The notes below the pieces were generated by a model. The model did not search any database, was not told where the DNA came from, and was given only the letters and a program-made list of their open reading frames with translations. A program made the translations under genes and the position numbers. DNA of 64,000 nucleotides. It comes from an uncultured Nioella sp. (lineage in GTDB: Bacteria > Pseudomonadota > Alphaproteobacteria > Rhodobacterales > Rhodobacteraceae). The DNA lies in the NCBI GenBank assembly GCA_947495575.1, contig CANLZL010000001.1, forward strand, positions 496,001 through 560,000, written 5' to 3'. Shown piece after piece: positions 26,028 through 35,094 of this stretch (position 1 is the first letter of the stretch; each line of letters opens with the position of its first letter).

Positions 26028-26063
26028 GATGCCTCCGGCGGGGGTATTTGAGCAAAGAAGAAG
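26028..26063 (+). repeat. Rhodobacterales-type intergenic element (GCCTCCGGCGGGGGTATTTG core)
   Basis: The 36-base segment has the core GCCTCCGGCGGGGGTATTTG followed by a purine-rich AGCAAAGAAGAAG tail. I recall near-identical elements at many gene ends in Rhodobacter and Roseobacter genomes. The core can fold as a short CCTCC/GGGGG hairpin. Only one copy is seen in this window, so the repeat status rests on recall, not on this sequence. Confidence 0.5.
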
Positions 26064-26143
26064 GCGAAAGCGCGCGTTAACCTTAGAGTCTGGTAAGGGC
26101 CGGTCCTTCGGGGTGGGCCCTTTTCCTTTGAGAGGTCGGGAAG

Positions 26144-26818
26144 TTGAAACGTCTTATCGCACCGCTGATTTTTGGGGCTGTTGGAACGGCCATCTTGTTG
26201 TGGCTGGGGTTTTGGCAGGTTGAGCGGCTGCAGTGGAAGCAGGCGATCCTGGCCGATATAGATGCGCGGATTGTGGCCGCCCCGGTTGGGTTGCCGGATA
26301 GCGCAGACCCTACGGAGCATCGGTATTTGCCAGTTGAGGTCGCGGGCGAGGTTCTGGAGGAGGAGATCCGGGTTCTGGCCTCGCTGCGCACTGTGGGGCC
26401 GGTATATCGGATTATCCGTGTGGTTGAGACCGATGACGGGCGTCGTATCCTTGCCGACATGGGCTACGTCCGCGATGGGCAGCAGGGGAATGATCGACCA
26501 GGCGGGAGGTCCGTGTTGCTTGGCAATCTTTACTGGCCTGATGAGCTGAACAACTCGACCCCGGAACCTGACGAGGCCGCCGAGATCTGGTTCGCCCGCG
26601 ATGTGCCGATAATGGCCGAGGCTCTTGAGACCGAAGAGGTGATGATCGTGTTGCGAGAGCCATCGGACCTAAACATGGCCGTGACACCCTTTCCGGTCGA
26701 CAGTTCCGCCATTCCCAATGATCACCTGTCCTATGCGGTGACATGGTTTTTGCTGGCAATCACATGGATGGGGATGACACTCTTCCTTGTCTGGCGTATC
26801 AGCAAACGAACGATCTAA
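26144..26818 (+). CDS. surf1: SURF1-family cytochrome oxidase biogenesis protein
   Basis: The 224-residue protein helps assemble heme a into oxidase. It has two membrane anchors: residues about 3-22, leading into the family motif LGFWQVERLQWK, and about 202-219 at the C terminus (VTWFLLAITWMGMTLFLVW). The periplasmic domain between them contains the typical SLRTVGPVYRIIRVVETDDGRRILADMGYV stretch. The start is a TTG preceded by GAGAGG; the residues after it (KRLIAPLIFGAVG) match the family, and no ATG lies nearby. It is followed twelve bases later by thrC. Confidence 0.92.
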   Translation: MKRLIAPLIFGAVGTAILLWLGFWQVERLQWKQAILADIDARIVAAPVGLPDSADPTEHRYLPVEVAGEVLEEEIRVLASLRTVGPVYRIIRVVETDDGRRILADMGYVRDGQQGNDRPGGRSVLLGNLYWPDELNNSTPEPDEAAEIWFARDVPIMAEALETEEVMIVLREPSDLNMAVTPFPVDSSAIPNDHLSYAVTWFLLAITWMGMTLFLVWRISKRTI

Positions 26819-26830
26819 AGGCTGCAAGAC

Positions 26831-28219
26831 ATGCGTTACGTTTCGACCCGGGGCAGTGCCCCCGATCTGAGTTTTGAAGAGGCCATGCTGACCGGGCTGG
26901 CGCGTGATGGCGGGCTCTATGTGCCGGCTGAGATTCCCACCATGAGCACCGGCGATATCGCGGCTTTGGCAGGGCAAAGCTATGAAGAGATTGCGTTTCG
27001 CGTGATGCGCCCGTTTATCGGGGATGCGTTTACGGATGAGGAATTCTCCGACATCATTTCACGCGCCTATGCAGGCTTTGGTCATGCTGCCCGCGCACCG
27101 TTGGTACAACTGGCCCCCAATCATTTCCTGTTGGAGCTGTTTCACGGACCGACGCTGGCGTTCAAAGATTTTGCCATGCAGTTGATTGGCCAGCTATTTC
27201 AGGCTTCGCTGACGCGTTCAGGTAAGCATGTCACCATTGTGGGTGCGACGTCTGGCGACACCGGCTCAGCGGCGATGGAGGCCTTTCGTGGACTTGATGC
27301 GGTAGATGTCTTTATCCTTTTCCCGCATGGTCGGGTGTCGGAGGTGCAACGCCGCCAGATGACCACTGTGGCTGAGGCCAACACCCATGCGCTGGCCCTG
27401 ACAGGGGATTTTGACGATTGCCAGGGTAAGTTAAAGGACATGTTCAACGATCATTCCTTCCGCGATGACGTGCGTCTGGCGGGTGTGAACTCGATCAATT
27501 GGGCGCGTGTTTTGGCACAGGTTGTGTATTATTTTTCATCTGCCGTGTCGCTTGGCGCGCCGCATCGTGAGGTCAGCTTTACCGTGCCCACCGGGAACTT
27601 CGGGGATATCTTTGCAGGCTATATCGCCAGACGTATGGGGCTGCCGATCAAGCAATTGGTTGTGGCAACCAATCAAAATGATATCCTGCACCGCGCGATT
27701 TCAGGCGGGGCCTATACGACCACAGGTGTTACGCCTTCGATCAGCCCGTCGATGGATATTCAGGTATCCTCAAACTTTGAGCGGGTCCTGTTTGATGTCT
27801 ATGACCGCGAAGGCGCGGCGATCGCACAGCTTATGGATGAGTTGAAAGGGCAGGGCGGGTTTAAGATCAGCCAAGGCGCGCTGGACCGCCTGCGTGATCT
27901 CTTTGCCTCCGGCCGTTGTTCCGAAGAAGAAACGCTGGCAATGATCGCTCGTGCCAATAAGGAAATGGGTGAACTTCTCTGCCCTCATAGTTCTGTCGGG
28001 GTTCATGTTGCTCAGGAACATTTGGGTGGAACGCCAATGATCACATTGGCCACGGCCCATCCCGCGAAATTCCCTGAAGCGGTCGAGCAGGCTTCGGGCG
28101 TCCTCCCGCCGCTGCCAGAGCGCATGTCGGATCTATTTGATCGCCCAGAACGGGTGACCCGTGTCGAAAATGACCTTGGCCACCTGCAAGAGCTGATCCG
28201 TGGGAGGCTTGCCGCGTGA
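26831..28219 (+). CDS. thrC: Threonine synthase
   Basis: The 462-residue PLP enzyme converts O-phosphohomoserine to threonine. It has the N-terminal MRYVSTRGSAPDLSFEEAMLTGLARDGGLYVP and the cofactor lysine K112 in GPTLAFKDFAMQL. GATSGDTGSAAMEAFRG is the phosphate-binding loop, and VPTGNFGDIFAGYIARRMGLP is also typical of the longer class of threonine synthases. It overlaps the next gene by four bases. lysC, which feeds the same aspartate pathway, lies 14 kb away. Confidence 0.97.
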   Translation: MRYVSTRGSAPDLSFEEAMLTGLARDGGLYVPAEIPTMSTGDIAALAGQSYEEIAFRVMRPFIGDAFTDEEFSDIISRAYAGFGHAARAPLVQLAPNHFLLELFHGPTLAFKDFAMQLIGQLFQASLTRSGKHVTIVGATSGDTGSAAMEAFRGLDAVDVFILFPHGRVSEVQRRQMTTVAEANTHALALTGDFDDCQGKLKDMFNDHSFRDDVRLAGVNSINWARVLAQVVYYFSSAVSLGAPHREVSFTVPTGNFGDIFAGYIARRMGLPIKQLVVATNQNDILHRAISGGAYTTTGVTPSISPSMDIQVSSNFERVLFDVYDREGAAIAQLMDELKGQGGFKISQGALDRLRDLFASGRCSEEETLAMIARANKEMGELLCPHSSVGVHVAQEHLGGTPMITLATAHPAKFPEAVEQASGVLPPLPERMSDLFDRPERVTRVENDLGHLQELIRGRLAA

Positions 28220-29478
28220 CCGTCAACTTGCACACATTGCCCAACGGGCTGCGCATCGTCACCGAACATATGCCGGGGCTGCAATCGGCCTCGCTTGGTA
28301 TCTGGGTCAATGCGGGTGGCCGCCATGAACGGCTGGACCAGAACGGCATCGCGCATTTCCTGGAGCATATGGCTTTCAAGGGAACCAAGAGGCGCAGCGC
28401 ATTGCAGATCGCGGAAGAGATCGAGGATGTGGGTGGCTATATCAACGCCTATACCAGCCGCGAAGTGACCGCCTACTACGCGCGGGTTCTGAAGGATGAC
28501 GTGCCGCTGGCGCTGGATCTGATCTCGGATATCCTGCTGAACCCCATTTTCGACCCGCATGAGATCGAGGTGGAACGCGGTGTGATCCTCCAGGAAATCG
28601 GTCAGGCCCTGGATACGCCTGATGATATCATCTTTGATTGGCTGCAAGAGGCGGCATACCCTGAGCAGGCGTTGGGCCGGACCATTTTGGGCCCCACTGA
28701 ACGCGTTCGTGCGTTTTCACAAGATGACCTAAAAGGCTTTGTAAAGCAGCACTACGGGCCGGGGCAGATGATACTGTCGGCGGCGGGCGCTGTTGATCAC
28801 CATGAAATTGTGCGCCTTGCAGAGGCCGCATTTGGCCATATCCCTGCAACCCAGCAGAGCCGGGCCGAGGCAGGTCGGTTCCAAGGTGGTGAACGACGGG
28901 AAGTCAAAGGGTTGGAGCAAGCGCATTTTACACTGGCTCTAGAAGCACCCGGTTATCGTTCGGACGATATCTATGCGGCCCAGATTTATGCCACGGCCTT
29001 GGGCGGCGGCATGTCATCGCGGCTGTTCCAGGAGATCCGTGAAAAACGCGGGTTGTGCTACACGATCTACAGTCAGGTCGGCGCCTATGATGACACGGGC
29101 CTGTTGACGATTTACGCAGGCACCGGTGAAGCCGATCTTAAAGGTCTGGCTGATTTGACGATCGAAGAGGTTCGCCGCAGCATCGAAGATATGTCGGATG
29201 CAGAGATTGACCGCGCGCGCGCGCAGATGAAGGCCGGTATGCTTATGGGGCTGGAAAGCCCGTCTGCCCGGGCGGAACGCCTTGCGCGGCTGGTGGCGAT
29301 CTGGAATCGTGTGCCCCCCTTGGATGAGACCATCGACAAGATCGACGCGGTGAATCGGCAATCGGTTCAAACCTTGGCTGAGGGCCTCATAGGCTCTGGT
29401 CGGGCCGCACTGGCGCTATATGGGCCAATCGAAGATGGGCCACGTCTGGATCAGATGGTGGAACGACTGGCGGCCTGA
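28216..29478 (+). CDS. M16-family processing peptidase
   Basis: The 420-residue zinc peptidase resembles mitochondrial processing peptidase beta subunit and bacterial PqqL-like enzymes. The inverted zinc motif HFLEH gives H47, E50 and H51, and E127 in ERGVILQEIGQ is the likely third ligand. The glycine-rich GGGMSSRLFQEIREKRGLCYTIYS loop of the C-terminal half is conserved. No signal peptide is seen, so it is probably cytoplasmic. It is coupled to thrC (ATGA) and to the GNAT gene downstream (TGATG). The physiological substrate is unknown. Confidence 0.93.
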   Translation: MTVNLHTLPNGLRIVTEHMPGLQSASLGIWVNAGGRHERLDQNGIAHFLEHMAFKGTKRRSALQIAEEIEDVGGYINAYTSREVTAYYARVLKDDVPLALDLISDILLNPIFDPHEIEVERGVILQEIGQALDTPDDIIFDWLQEAAYPEQALGRTILGPTERVRAFSQDDLKGFVKQHYGPGQMILSAAGAVDHHEIVRLAEAAFGHIPATQQSRAEAGRFQGGERREVKGLEQAHFTLALEAPGYRSDDIYAAQIYATALGGGMSSRLFQEIREKRGLCYTIYSQVGAYDDTGLLTIYAGTGEADLKGLADLTIEEVRRSIEDMSDAEIDRARAQMKAGMLMGLESPSARAERLARLVAIWNRVPPLDETIDKIDAVNRQSVQTLAEGLIGSGRAALALYGPIEDGPRLDQMVERLAA

Positions 29479-30062
29479 TGATCGCAAGAAAGCGCAGAAT
29501 ACGGATTGAGATGGAACGCATGTCCTTGCGCTTGCCGATCCATTCCGATTTTCGCGCATGGGCCAGTTTGCGCGAGCAGTCGCGCGACTTTTTGCAGACT
29601 TGGGAACCGTCCTGGGCTGCGGATCATTTGACCCGTAAAAGCTTCACCAATCGGGTCTATTGGGCGCAACGATCGATGAACAATGGCTCGGCTGTGCCAC
29701 TGTTTATGATCCGGCGGGCAGATGATGCCCTGTTGGGGGCTATTACGCTGGATAATATCCGGCGCGGGCCGGCGCAAGCGGGAACGCTTGGTTATTGGGT
29801 GGGTGAGAAGCATACGCGCCAAGGCTATATGCTTGAGGCGATCAAGGGCGTTTGCCACTACGCGTTTCGTGATCTCGACCTCAGCCGGTTAGAGGCTGCC
29901 TGCCTGCCTGAAAATACCGCTTCACGCGGTGTGCTTGAAAAGGCCGGGTTCAAATATGAAGGCGTCGCGCAAAGCTATCTGCAAATTGACGGACGCTGGC
30001 GCAACCATGTGCTTTACGCCATGCTCAGAAATGACAGGCGCGGGCGCAGCACCGCAGGCTAG
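29478..30062 (+). CDS. GNAT acetyltransferase, RimJ-like
   Basis: The 194-residue protein fits the RimJ/RimL branch, which acetylates the N termini of ribosomal or other proteins using acetyl-CoA. It shows ETERMSLRLP-type opening residues (EMERMSLRLP), LTRKSFTNRVYWAQRSMNNGSAVPLFMI, YWVGEKHTRQGYMLEAIKGVCHYAF (acetyl-CoA loop) and RLEAACLPENTASRGVLEKAGFKYEG. The start overlaps the M16 stop by one base. A later ATG at 29511 is possible, but the residues before it resemble the family. The target is not predictable. Confidence 0.87.
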   Translation: MIARKRRIRIEMERMSLRLPIHSDFRAWASLREQSRDFLQTWEPSWAADHLTRKSFTNRVYWAQRSMNNGSAVPLFMIRRADDALLGAITLDNIRRGPAQAGTLGYWVGEKHTRQGYMLEAIKGVCHYAFRDLDLSRLEAACLPENTASRGVLEKAGFKYEGVAQSYLQIDGRWRNHVLYAMLRNDRRGRSTAG

Positions 30063-30084
30063 CGATACCGCCAAAGGAGGGATT

Positions 30085-31512
30085 ATGCTCAACCCGGTAA
30101 CGCAGGCGTTCACGGAAAACCTACGACAGCTATTGCCCGTTGAGGCATTTCGCCCTGTGGAACCTCGTTATCTGGAGGAAACGCGCGGTAAATATCATGG
30201 GCGCGCCGGGCTGGTGATAGCGCCGGAAACGGTCGAAGAGGTCTCTGCTTTGGTCATCGCATGCAATGAGGCGCGCGTGCCGCTTATCCCCTATGGAGGC
30301 GGAACGGGTCTTGTCAGTGGCCAACTGACTGAGGAATTTGACGCGCCGGTTGTGCTGAGCCTCGAACGGATGCGGACGGTGCGAGAGGTCGACCCGGCAG
30401 GCGGTACGATGGTTGTCGAGGCGGGTGTGATTTTACAGGATGTTCAGGCGGCGGCAGAGGCTGTTGGCATGATTTTTCCGCTGTCTTTAGCCTCCGAAGG
30501 CTCTGCAAGGATCGGTGGATGCCTTGCGACCAATGCGGGCGGCGTCAATGTTATCAGATATGGAAATACCCGTGATTTGTGCCTGGGGCTGGAAGCAGTC
30601 TTGCCGACCGGCGAGATCGTGAGGCGCCTGTCCGGTCTCAGGAAGGATAACCTTGGATATGACCTGCGCAATTTGCTGATTGGGTCCGAGGGCACATTGG
30701 GGGTGATTACAGCAGCTAGCCTGAAACTCTTCCCACAGCCCGCCAGTCGTGCCACGGCGCTGATCCAAGTGGCTAGCCCGACAGAAGCTTTACGCTTGCT
30801 GGATCTGGCGCGGAAGCATGTGGGCGACAGCCTGTCAGCTTTTGAACTGATCAGTCGTCAGGCGATTGAATTTCAGATCGAAACCATGCCCGATCTGCGC
30901 CAGCCATTTGATACCGTACCCGAATGGCTTTGCCTTATCGATCTGGGCCGGTCTAGTGGAGGCTCGGCTGAAGATTTGTTGATGTCCCTGTTCGAGACTG
31001 CAGTGGAGGCGGGGCTGACTGAGGATGGGCTGATCTCGCAATCTGAAACGCAGCGCCGTGAATTCTGGAATTTGCGTGAGATGATCCCAGAGGCCAACCG
31101 GCGCATCGGCTCCATCTCAAGCCATGACATCTCCATCCCGATTGCGCGCATCCCGGAATTTATCGAAGCCGCGCCCAATGAGTTGGCCAAGGTTGGTGAT
31201 TTTCGGATCAACGTGTTTGGCCATTTGGGCGACGGCAACCTGCATTACAATGCCTATGCACCAGCTGGACATATGCGCGCTGACTTCGTTCATTTGACCA
31301 ACACAATCAAACGTTGCGTTCATGATCTGACCCATGAATTCGGCGGGAGTGTCTCGGCCGAACATGGGGTTGGGCGCTTAAAGGTTGAAGATCAGGACCG
31401 TTATGGCGATCCGGGCCTTTTGGTTGCCATGCGTGCGATCAAGGCGGCGCTTGACCCAAATGGCATCATGAACCCCGGCGCGGTTCTGGCCCGTCAAGGC
31501 GTCACGCAGTAA
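30085..31512 (+). CDS. FAD-linked oxidoreductase, GlcD/D-2-hydroxyacid dehydrogenase type
   Basis: The 475-residue protein has the PP-loop FAD domain (VPLIPYGGGTGLVSGQLT, about 72-89, and GGCLATNAGGVNVIRYGNTRDLCLGLEAVLP) and the C-terminal substrate domain with INVFGHLGDGNLHYNAYAP and SAEHGVGRLK. This matches dehydrogenases that oxidise D-lactate, D-2-hydroxyglutarate or glycolate, passing electrons to an acceptor. No GlcE or GlcF genes adjoin it, which favours a stand-alone D-2-hydroxyacid dehydrogenase. An AAGGAGG ribosome site precedes the ATG at 30085; an in-frame start further upstream would overlap the GNAT gene and lacks similarity. Confidence 0.9.
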   Translation: MLNPVTQAFTENLRQLLPVEAFRPVEPRYLEETRGKYHGRAGLVIAPETVEEVSALVIACNEARVPLIPYGGGTGLVSGQLTEEFDAPVVLSLERMRTVREVDPAGGTMVVEAGVILQDVQAAAEAVGMIFPLSLASEGSARIGGCLATNAGGVNVIRYGNTRDLCLGLEAVLPTGEIVRRLSGLRKDNLGYDLRNLLIGSEGTLGVITAASLKLFPQPASRATALIQVASPTEALRLLDLARKHVGDSLSAFELISRQAIEFQIETMPDLRQPFDTVPEWLCLIDLGRSSGGSAEDLLMSLFETAVEAGLTEDGLISQSETQRREFWNLREMIPEANRRIGSISSHDISIPIARIPEFIEAAPNELAKVGDFRINVFGHLGDGNLHYNAYAPAGHMRADFVHLTNTIKRCVHDLTHEFGGSVSAEHGVGRLKVEDQDRYGDPGLLVAMRAIKAALDPNGIMNPGAVLARQGVTQ

Positions 31513-31540
31513 TGCCTCGCCCAAGGGAAAAGGCGAGGCA
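31513..31540 (+). terminator. Perfect hairpin immediately after the FAD oxidoreductase stop
   Basis: TGCCTCGCC and GGCGAGGCA form a perfect nine-base stem with a ten-base loop, beginning at the base after the stop codon. Only a short T-poor stretch follows, so it may rely on Rho or serve as a 3' stabiliser. Confidence 0.5.
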
Positions 31541-31735
31541 TGTCGTTCAGTAGTGCCGTTGCACCTGCACTCGTGAGTGAGACATGTACCAACCCTGTAT
31601 GCTTACTGGTTAAGATTGTCTGAAACCGACGAGATAAAATAGCGTAGGACATTGCGTTGGATCAAAGCCGTTGTGTGGCGCGGTTGCTAATCTGGTCCAA
31701 GGAAGCGTGGGGTGTTTTGAGCAAGTAGGGCCAAT

Positions 31736-32518
31736 ATGTCTCGACCGTCTGGTAAGTTGATCAATGTTTCGCCACCTAATTTCGACCGCGCCGGGGTCGA
31801 AGAACTTCAGGCACGCCTTTTTCCGGATTGCCTGCCAGCAGGAAAGCAATGGCTGACCCAACGCCTATCCGAAGGCTTGCAGTTGCGGGTGCAAACATTC
31901 CCCCGGCAGGGGTATATTCAATTCGCACCCGGTCGGGCCAGTTGGCTCCCTATCGAAGATGCCGGTCAGGCGGTGGTCATCGAAACTCTGCGTGTTGCTG
32001 GCGGCCAATCTGAACCGGATTTCGCAGATGATCTGCTTTTTGCGGCTGAAGAATGGGCCCGGTATTTCGGGTTTTCCATGTTGCTGACCTGCATGTCCGC
32101 TCACAGTTTCTGTATTTCGACAGATTGGATCGTTGATCGCGGTTTTCAGCAAATTGATGAAACGATAGATGGCACGCGGCTGATGGCGCGGATTTTGCAA
32201 GGGCCCTGTCGGCTACCTTACTTTCCGCAGAATTGGCGCCAGCGAGAGGTTGCCCAAGGCAGCGGGGTGGTCATCCAAACAGCCAAGAGATGTGCGGCGC
32301 GATTGAAGATGGCGTTGGATTTGGCCGCCCGCGCCGAGGAAATCGGCCTTCCGGTCCAGCTTGATCTATTGGACAATGCCGCTGAAATGCGCCAGCACGC
32401 CTTGCGTCCGGGCATCAGCTTTGCCGTGACATTTAATGGTACGCTGATCGCAGCCGAGCCGATGTCAACTTTTCAGATTTGGCAGGCCATCGCGGGCGCA
32501 GCCGCCCGCAGCGCTTAG
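31736..32518 (+). CDS. Degenerate GNAT/YoaP-like two-domain protein
   Basis: I do not recognise this 260-residue protein with certainty. Residues about 55-145 resemble a GNAT domain of the YoaP type (GYIQFAPGRASWLPIEDAG, then VVIETLRVAGG). The usual acetyl-CoA loop of the KGxGxG kind is replaced by QSEPDFADD, so acetyl-CoA binding is doubtful. Residues about 160-255 resemble the YoaP C-terminal thioredoxin-like domain (PYFPQNW, GVVIQTAKRC, GLPVQLDLLDN, GISFAVTFNGTLIAAEPMS), with one cysteine (RCAAR) where relatives have a CPY motif. No signal peptide is seen. It stands alone after a 223-base gap and ends one base before the convergent apt gene. A specialised or non-enzymatic role is inferred. 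Confidence 0.5.
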   Translation: MSRPSGKLINVSPPNFDRAGVEELQARLFPDCLPAGKQWLTQRLSEGLQLRVQTFPRQGYIQFAPGRASWLPIEDAGQAVVIETLRVAGGQSEPDFADDLLFAAEEWARYFGFSMLLTCMSAHSFCISTDWIVDRGFQQIDETIDGTRLMARILQGPCRLPYFPQNWRQREVAQGSGVVIQTAKRCAARLKMALDLAARAEEIGLPVQLDLLDNAAEMRQHALRPGISFAVTFNGTLIAAEPMSTFQIWQAIAGAAARSA

Positions 32519-32519
32519 T

Positions 32520-33059
32520 TCAATCGCCTTCGAAGGCGCATAGCGCATGCACTGACATACCCATCGCTTCCAGTTTTTTGCGCCCGCCGAGATCGGGCAG
32601 ATCAACGACAAAGGCTGTGCCAACAACCTCAGCGCCCAAGCGTTCAATCAAAGTGATCCCGGCTTCCGCTGTGCCGCCGGTCGCCAAAAGGTCATCAACC
32701 AGCAGCACGGTTTCGCCGGGTTGCAGGCAGTCATCATGTAGTTCGACTGTGGCCTGGCCATATTCCAAAGCATAATCCTGCTCGATGGTCTTGCCGGGCA
32801 ATTTTCCCTTTTTGCGAATAGGCACAAAGCCGACTGAAAGCTGATGGGCCACAGCCCCGCCCAGGATAAATCCGCGTGCTTCTAATCCCGCAACCTTGTC
32901 GATGCGCTGGCCCACGAAAGGCGCCAGCAGCTGGTCAATGGCCAGGCGAAACCCGCGCGGGTCGAGAAACAGGGTGGTAACGTCACGAAACATGATCCCT
33001 TCATGCGGGAAATCAGGGATGGTTCTGATGTAATCGGCAACCTGTTTGTGATCGAGCAT
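32520..33059 (-). CDS. apt: Adenine phosphoribosyltransferase
   Basis: The 179-residue salvage enzyme makes AMP from adenine and PRPP. It has [23 protein letters not shown] at the N terminus, [10 protein letters not shown], the substrate-flap residues KKGKLPG and the PRPP loop [17 protein letters not shown]. The chosen start gives the usual family length and has an AAAGG sequence upstream; an ATG six codons earlier (33077) is the alternative. It neighbours unrelated genes, although mtnP, whose MTA cleavage releases adenine, lies 3.3 kb away on the same strand. Confidence 0.95.
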   Translation of the reverse strand: MLDHKQVADYIRTIPDFPHEGIMFRDVTTLFLDPRGFRLAIDQLLAPFVGQRIDKVAGLEARGFILGGAVAHQLSVGFVPIRKKGKLPGKTIEQDYALEYGQATVELHDDCLQPGETVLLVDDLLATGGTAEAGITLIERLGAEVVGTAFVVDLPDLGGRKKLEAMGMSVHALCAFEGD

Positions 33060-33145
33060 CGGACTGTGGCCTTTCATGGTGCCAGCGTAGGGGGTCAGCC
33101 ATTTGCATAGCGCATTGGCCCGCGCAGGTCAGCCGCAAAGCGGGG

Positions 33146-33814
33146 TTAATAGACCGGGTAATGACGCCGCAGCGCCTCTGCGTCCTGGCCTTCCAAACGG
33201 ACGGCCGTATTGCCAGTTTCCGAGAAAAGCGAGGTTAGGTAGGCGGGTGATTGAATATCCGTTGGTAATCCAAGCGCCTGAACCAGTTCTTCTAGGACAA
33301 CGCTGGCCACTTCGCGGCGCTGAATATCCATCGACAAGGCAATCGCGGCCTCCTGGATTTCGTCCCCTAGAGATCGGATGGCAACTCTGCCAATGGCCAG
33401 GTCATGGCCGTCTATACGGGGGTTGCCCGTGCCTTGGATTATGCCGCCCTGTTCGGTAGCTAGCAGGTAAAAGGCTATATCTGGTTCACCCTCGTAGACG
33501 CGTTCCAAGTAGAGGTAGGCCCCGCTGCGGTTGATCTCATCTATAGCGGCATCAATCGCGGCGTCGACAAGGTTGAGCTTATAATCTGGGAAGGTAGGGT
33601 CAATTTGAGCGATGCCGACGCTCAATGAAAGACGAGCGTCCTCGGGCCAGAAAATCTGGGGTTTGTTGCATTCGCCAAGCGGTGGCGCAGCACAGGACAC
33701 AAGACGATAAAACGCGTCATCGCTGATGCGCCCGGGCACAGTAATAAATTCCTGTGCGCCTGCAGGCAGTCCACAAACCAGCAAACAGACAGAGAGAAAT
33801 AGTCGAACCATCAT
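33146..33814 (-). CDS. Secreted DUF2927-like protein
   Basis: The 222-residue protein has a signal peptide (MMVRLFLSVCLLVCGLPAGAQ, cleavage near residue 20). The mature part contains SVVLEELVQALGLPTDIQSPAYL, which resembles the EELTQALGLPND segment of the DUF2927 family of secreted or lipid-anchored alphaproteobacterial proteins. That family has a metallopeptidase-like look but lacks a clear HExxH, and none is seen here. Two cysteines (SCAAPPLGECNK) could form a disulfide. An upstream start at 33871 would place basic residues before the signal and is less likely. Function is unknown; activity in the periplasm is inferred. Confidence 0.65.
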   Translation of the reverse strand: MMVRLFLSVCLLVCGLPAGAQEFITVPGRISDDAFYRLVSCAAPPLGECNKPQIFWPEDARLSLSVGIAQIDPTFPDYKLNLVDAAIDAAIDEINRSGAYLYLERVYEGEPDIAFYLLATEQGGIIQGTGNPRIDGHDLAIGRVAIRSLGDEIQEAAIALSMDIQRREVASVVLEELVQALGLPTDIQSPAYLTSLFSETGNTAVRLEGQDAEALRRHYPVY

Positions 33815-33916
33815 GCTGCCAAGAAATGCCTGAGACCCGCATTTCCGGCAAGGGACCCATTGGTGTTTCACATTCGCATGTTGCGGAGAGGGCGCGAAAA
33901 AGCTTTGGGCAGATGG

Positions 33917-34549
33917 CTACACGCTGGCACGCTTGAGCGTCGTAGTTGCCACACCCATCGCGATCAGCGCCGCCCCTCCGGCGCGGGTGAGCCAGGTAAT
34001 AACACCTGGCCTCGTCAGTCTTGCGCGCAATTGATCCGCTAATAGCGCATAGGCCAAGGCATTGATGGCTGCCAACCCAACGAAGGTTGCAATTAGGATC
34101 GCGAATTGTGGCACTAGTGGCAGTTCAGGTCGCAGGAATTGCGGAACAAAGGCGATGAAGAAGGCAATGGATTTTGGGTTCAGCGCCGTTACTGCGGCTG
34201 CATGCCAAAACACTTTGGGTCCGGTGATGTCAGTGGCTTCTGGAATATCAGACAATCCAGCCGTTGGGGCAGAGCGCAACAATTTGATCCCCAGCCAGAT
34301 CAAATAGGCGGCGCCAACCCATTTCAGAATTGAAAACAACATGGCAGAGGCCAGGACCAAGGCGCCCAACCCCGCCAATGAGGCCGTCATAGCGATGAGA
34401 TCGCCAAGAGCCACGCCAGTGGCAGATGCGACAGCGACGGTACGCCCTTTGCTGAGGGCATAGGACAGAACCAGCAAGACCGTTGGCCCCGGGATCAGCA
34501 GCAAGGCCGTTGAGGCCGCAACAAATGCCAGCCAAAGCTCGAAATCCAT
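33917..34549 (-). CDS. LysE-family amino acid exporter
   Basis: The 210-residue protein has six hydrophobic segments and the LysE/RhtB signature GPTVLLVLSYALSKGRTVAVASATGVALGDL at about residues 21-51. ALNPKSIAFFIAFVPQFL marks the second conserved region. It exports amino acids or related small molecules by proton antiport. The substrate (lysine, homoserine, threonine or others) cannot be read from sequence. It appears monocistronic, 75 bases from the DUF2269 gene. Confidence 0.92.
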   Translation of the reverse strand: MDFELWLAFVAASTALLLIPGPTVLLVLSYALSKGRTVAVASATGVALGDLIAMTASLAGLGALVLASAMLFSILKWVGAAYLIWLGIKLLRSAPTAGLSDIPEATDITGPKVFWHAAAVTALNPKSIAFFIAFVPQFLRPELPLVPQFAILIATFVGLAAINALAYALLADQLRARLTRPGVITWLTRAGGAALIAMGVATTTLKRASV

Positions 34550-34623
34550 AATCGTGTCCTCTTACCAAATAATTAGTAGAAAGGAGTAATCCCGAGGACT
34601 TAGGACCAGTCAAACGAATTGTC

Positions 34624-35094
34624 TTAAAAATGGGGCCGGCTGATCATTAACCAAAAGATACCCATCAGCGCGGCAAAGGCGGGCCAGCCCAAGGCGAACC
34701 AGATCCGGTAAAGGCGCCAGGTCTCCGGTGGCAAGGAGGTGCCGTTCCGCAGTGCTGTCCCCGCAAGATCCCGAATGCGGATTTGCAGATGTACCACCGG
34801 CGCCCAACATAGAAAGGCGAGAACATACAGTACGTAGGTCAGCACCAACCAAGGTTCTGCCAGAGAATACCCGGCAATCCAGACCAACCAAAGCCCTGTT
34901 GCCGGTTGTATGATCCCGGCGGGCGTCGTGAACAACCAATCGGCCCAAACGACGCCGGAGGCAACGGAATGGATTGTTTCAACCCGGCCGGTGCGCATGG
35001 CCCATACCATCTGAAACGCCGTACCGATCCCGGTGCCGAACAGAATTGTGGATGACAGGATGTGAATCCATCGCGCCAACAAAAAGGGGTCCAT
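34624..35094 (-). CDS. DUF2269 family membrane protein
   Basis: The 156-residue protein starts MDPFLLARWIHILSSTILFGTGIGTAFQMVWAM, the DUF2269 pattern, and has four membrane segments. Function is unknown. Its ATG overlaps the stop of the upstream SDR/DoxX gene by one base, so they are co-translated. This pairing, SDR with a DoxX-like tail and DUF2269, occurs elsewhere and suggests a membrane-bound redox or lipid-related unit. A much longer in-frame start (35244) would overlap the SDR gene extensively and is rejected. Confidence 0.82.
   Translation of the reverse strand: MDPFLLARWIHILSSTILFGTGIGTAFQMVWAMRTGRVETIHSVASGVVWADWLFTTPAGIIQPATGLWLVWIAGYSLAEPWLVLTYVLYVLAFLCWAPVVHLQIRIRDLAGTALRNGTSLPPETWRLYRIWFALGWPAFAALMGIFWLMISRPHF

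Noticed and set aside
31736-32518. Possible acyl-homoserine lactone synthase
   Set aside because: The size is near, but the conserved LuxI residues are absent; GNAT/YoaP-like similarity fits better.
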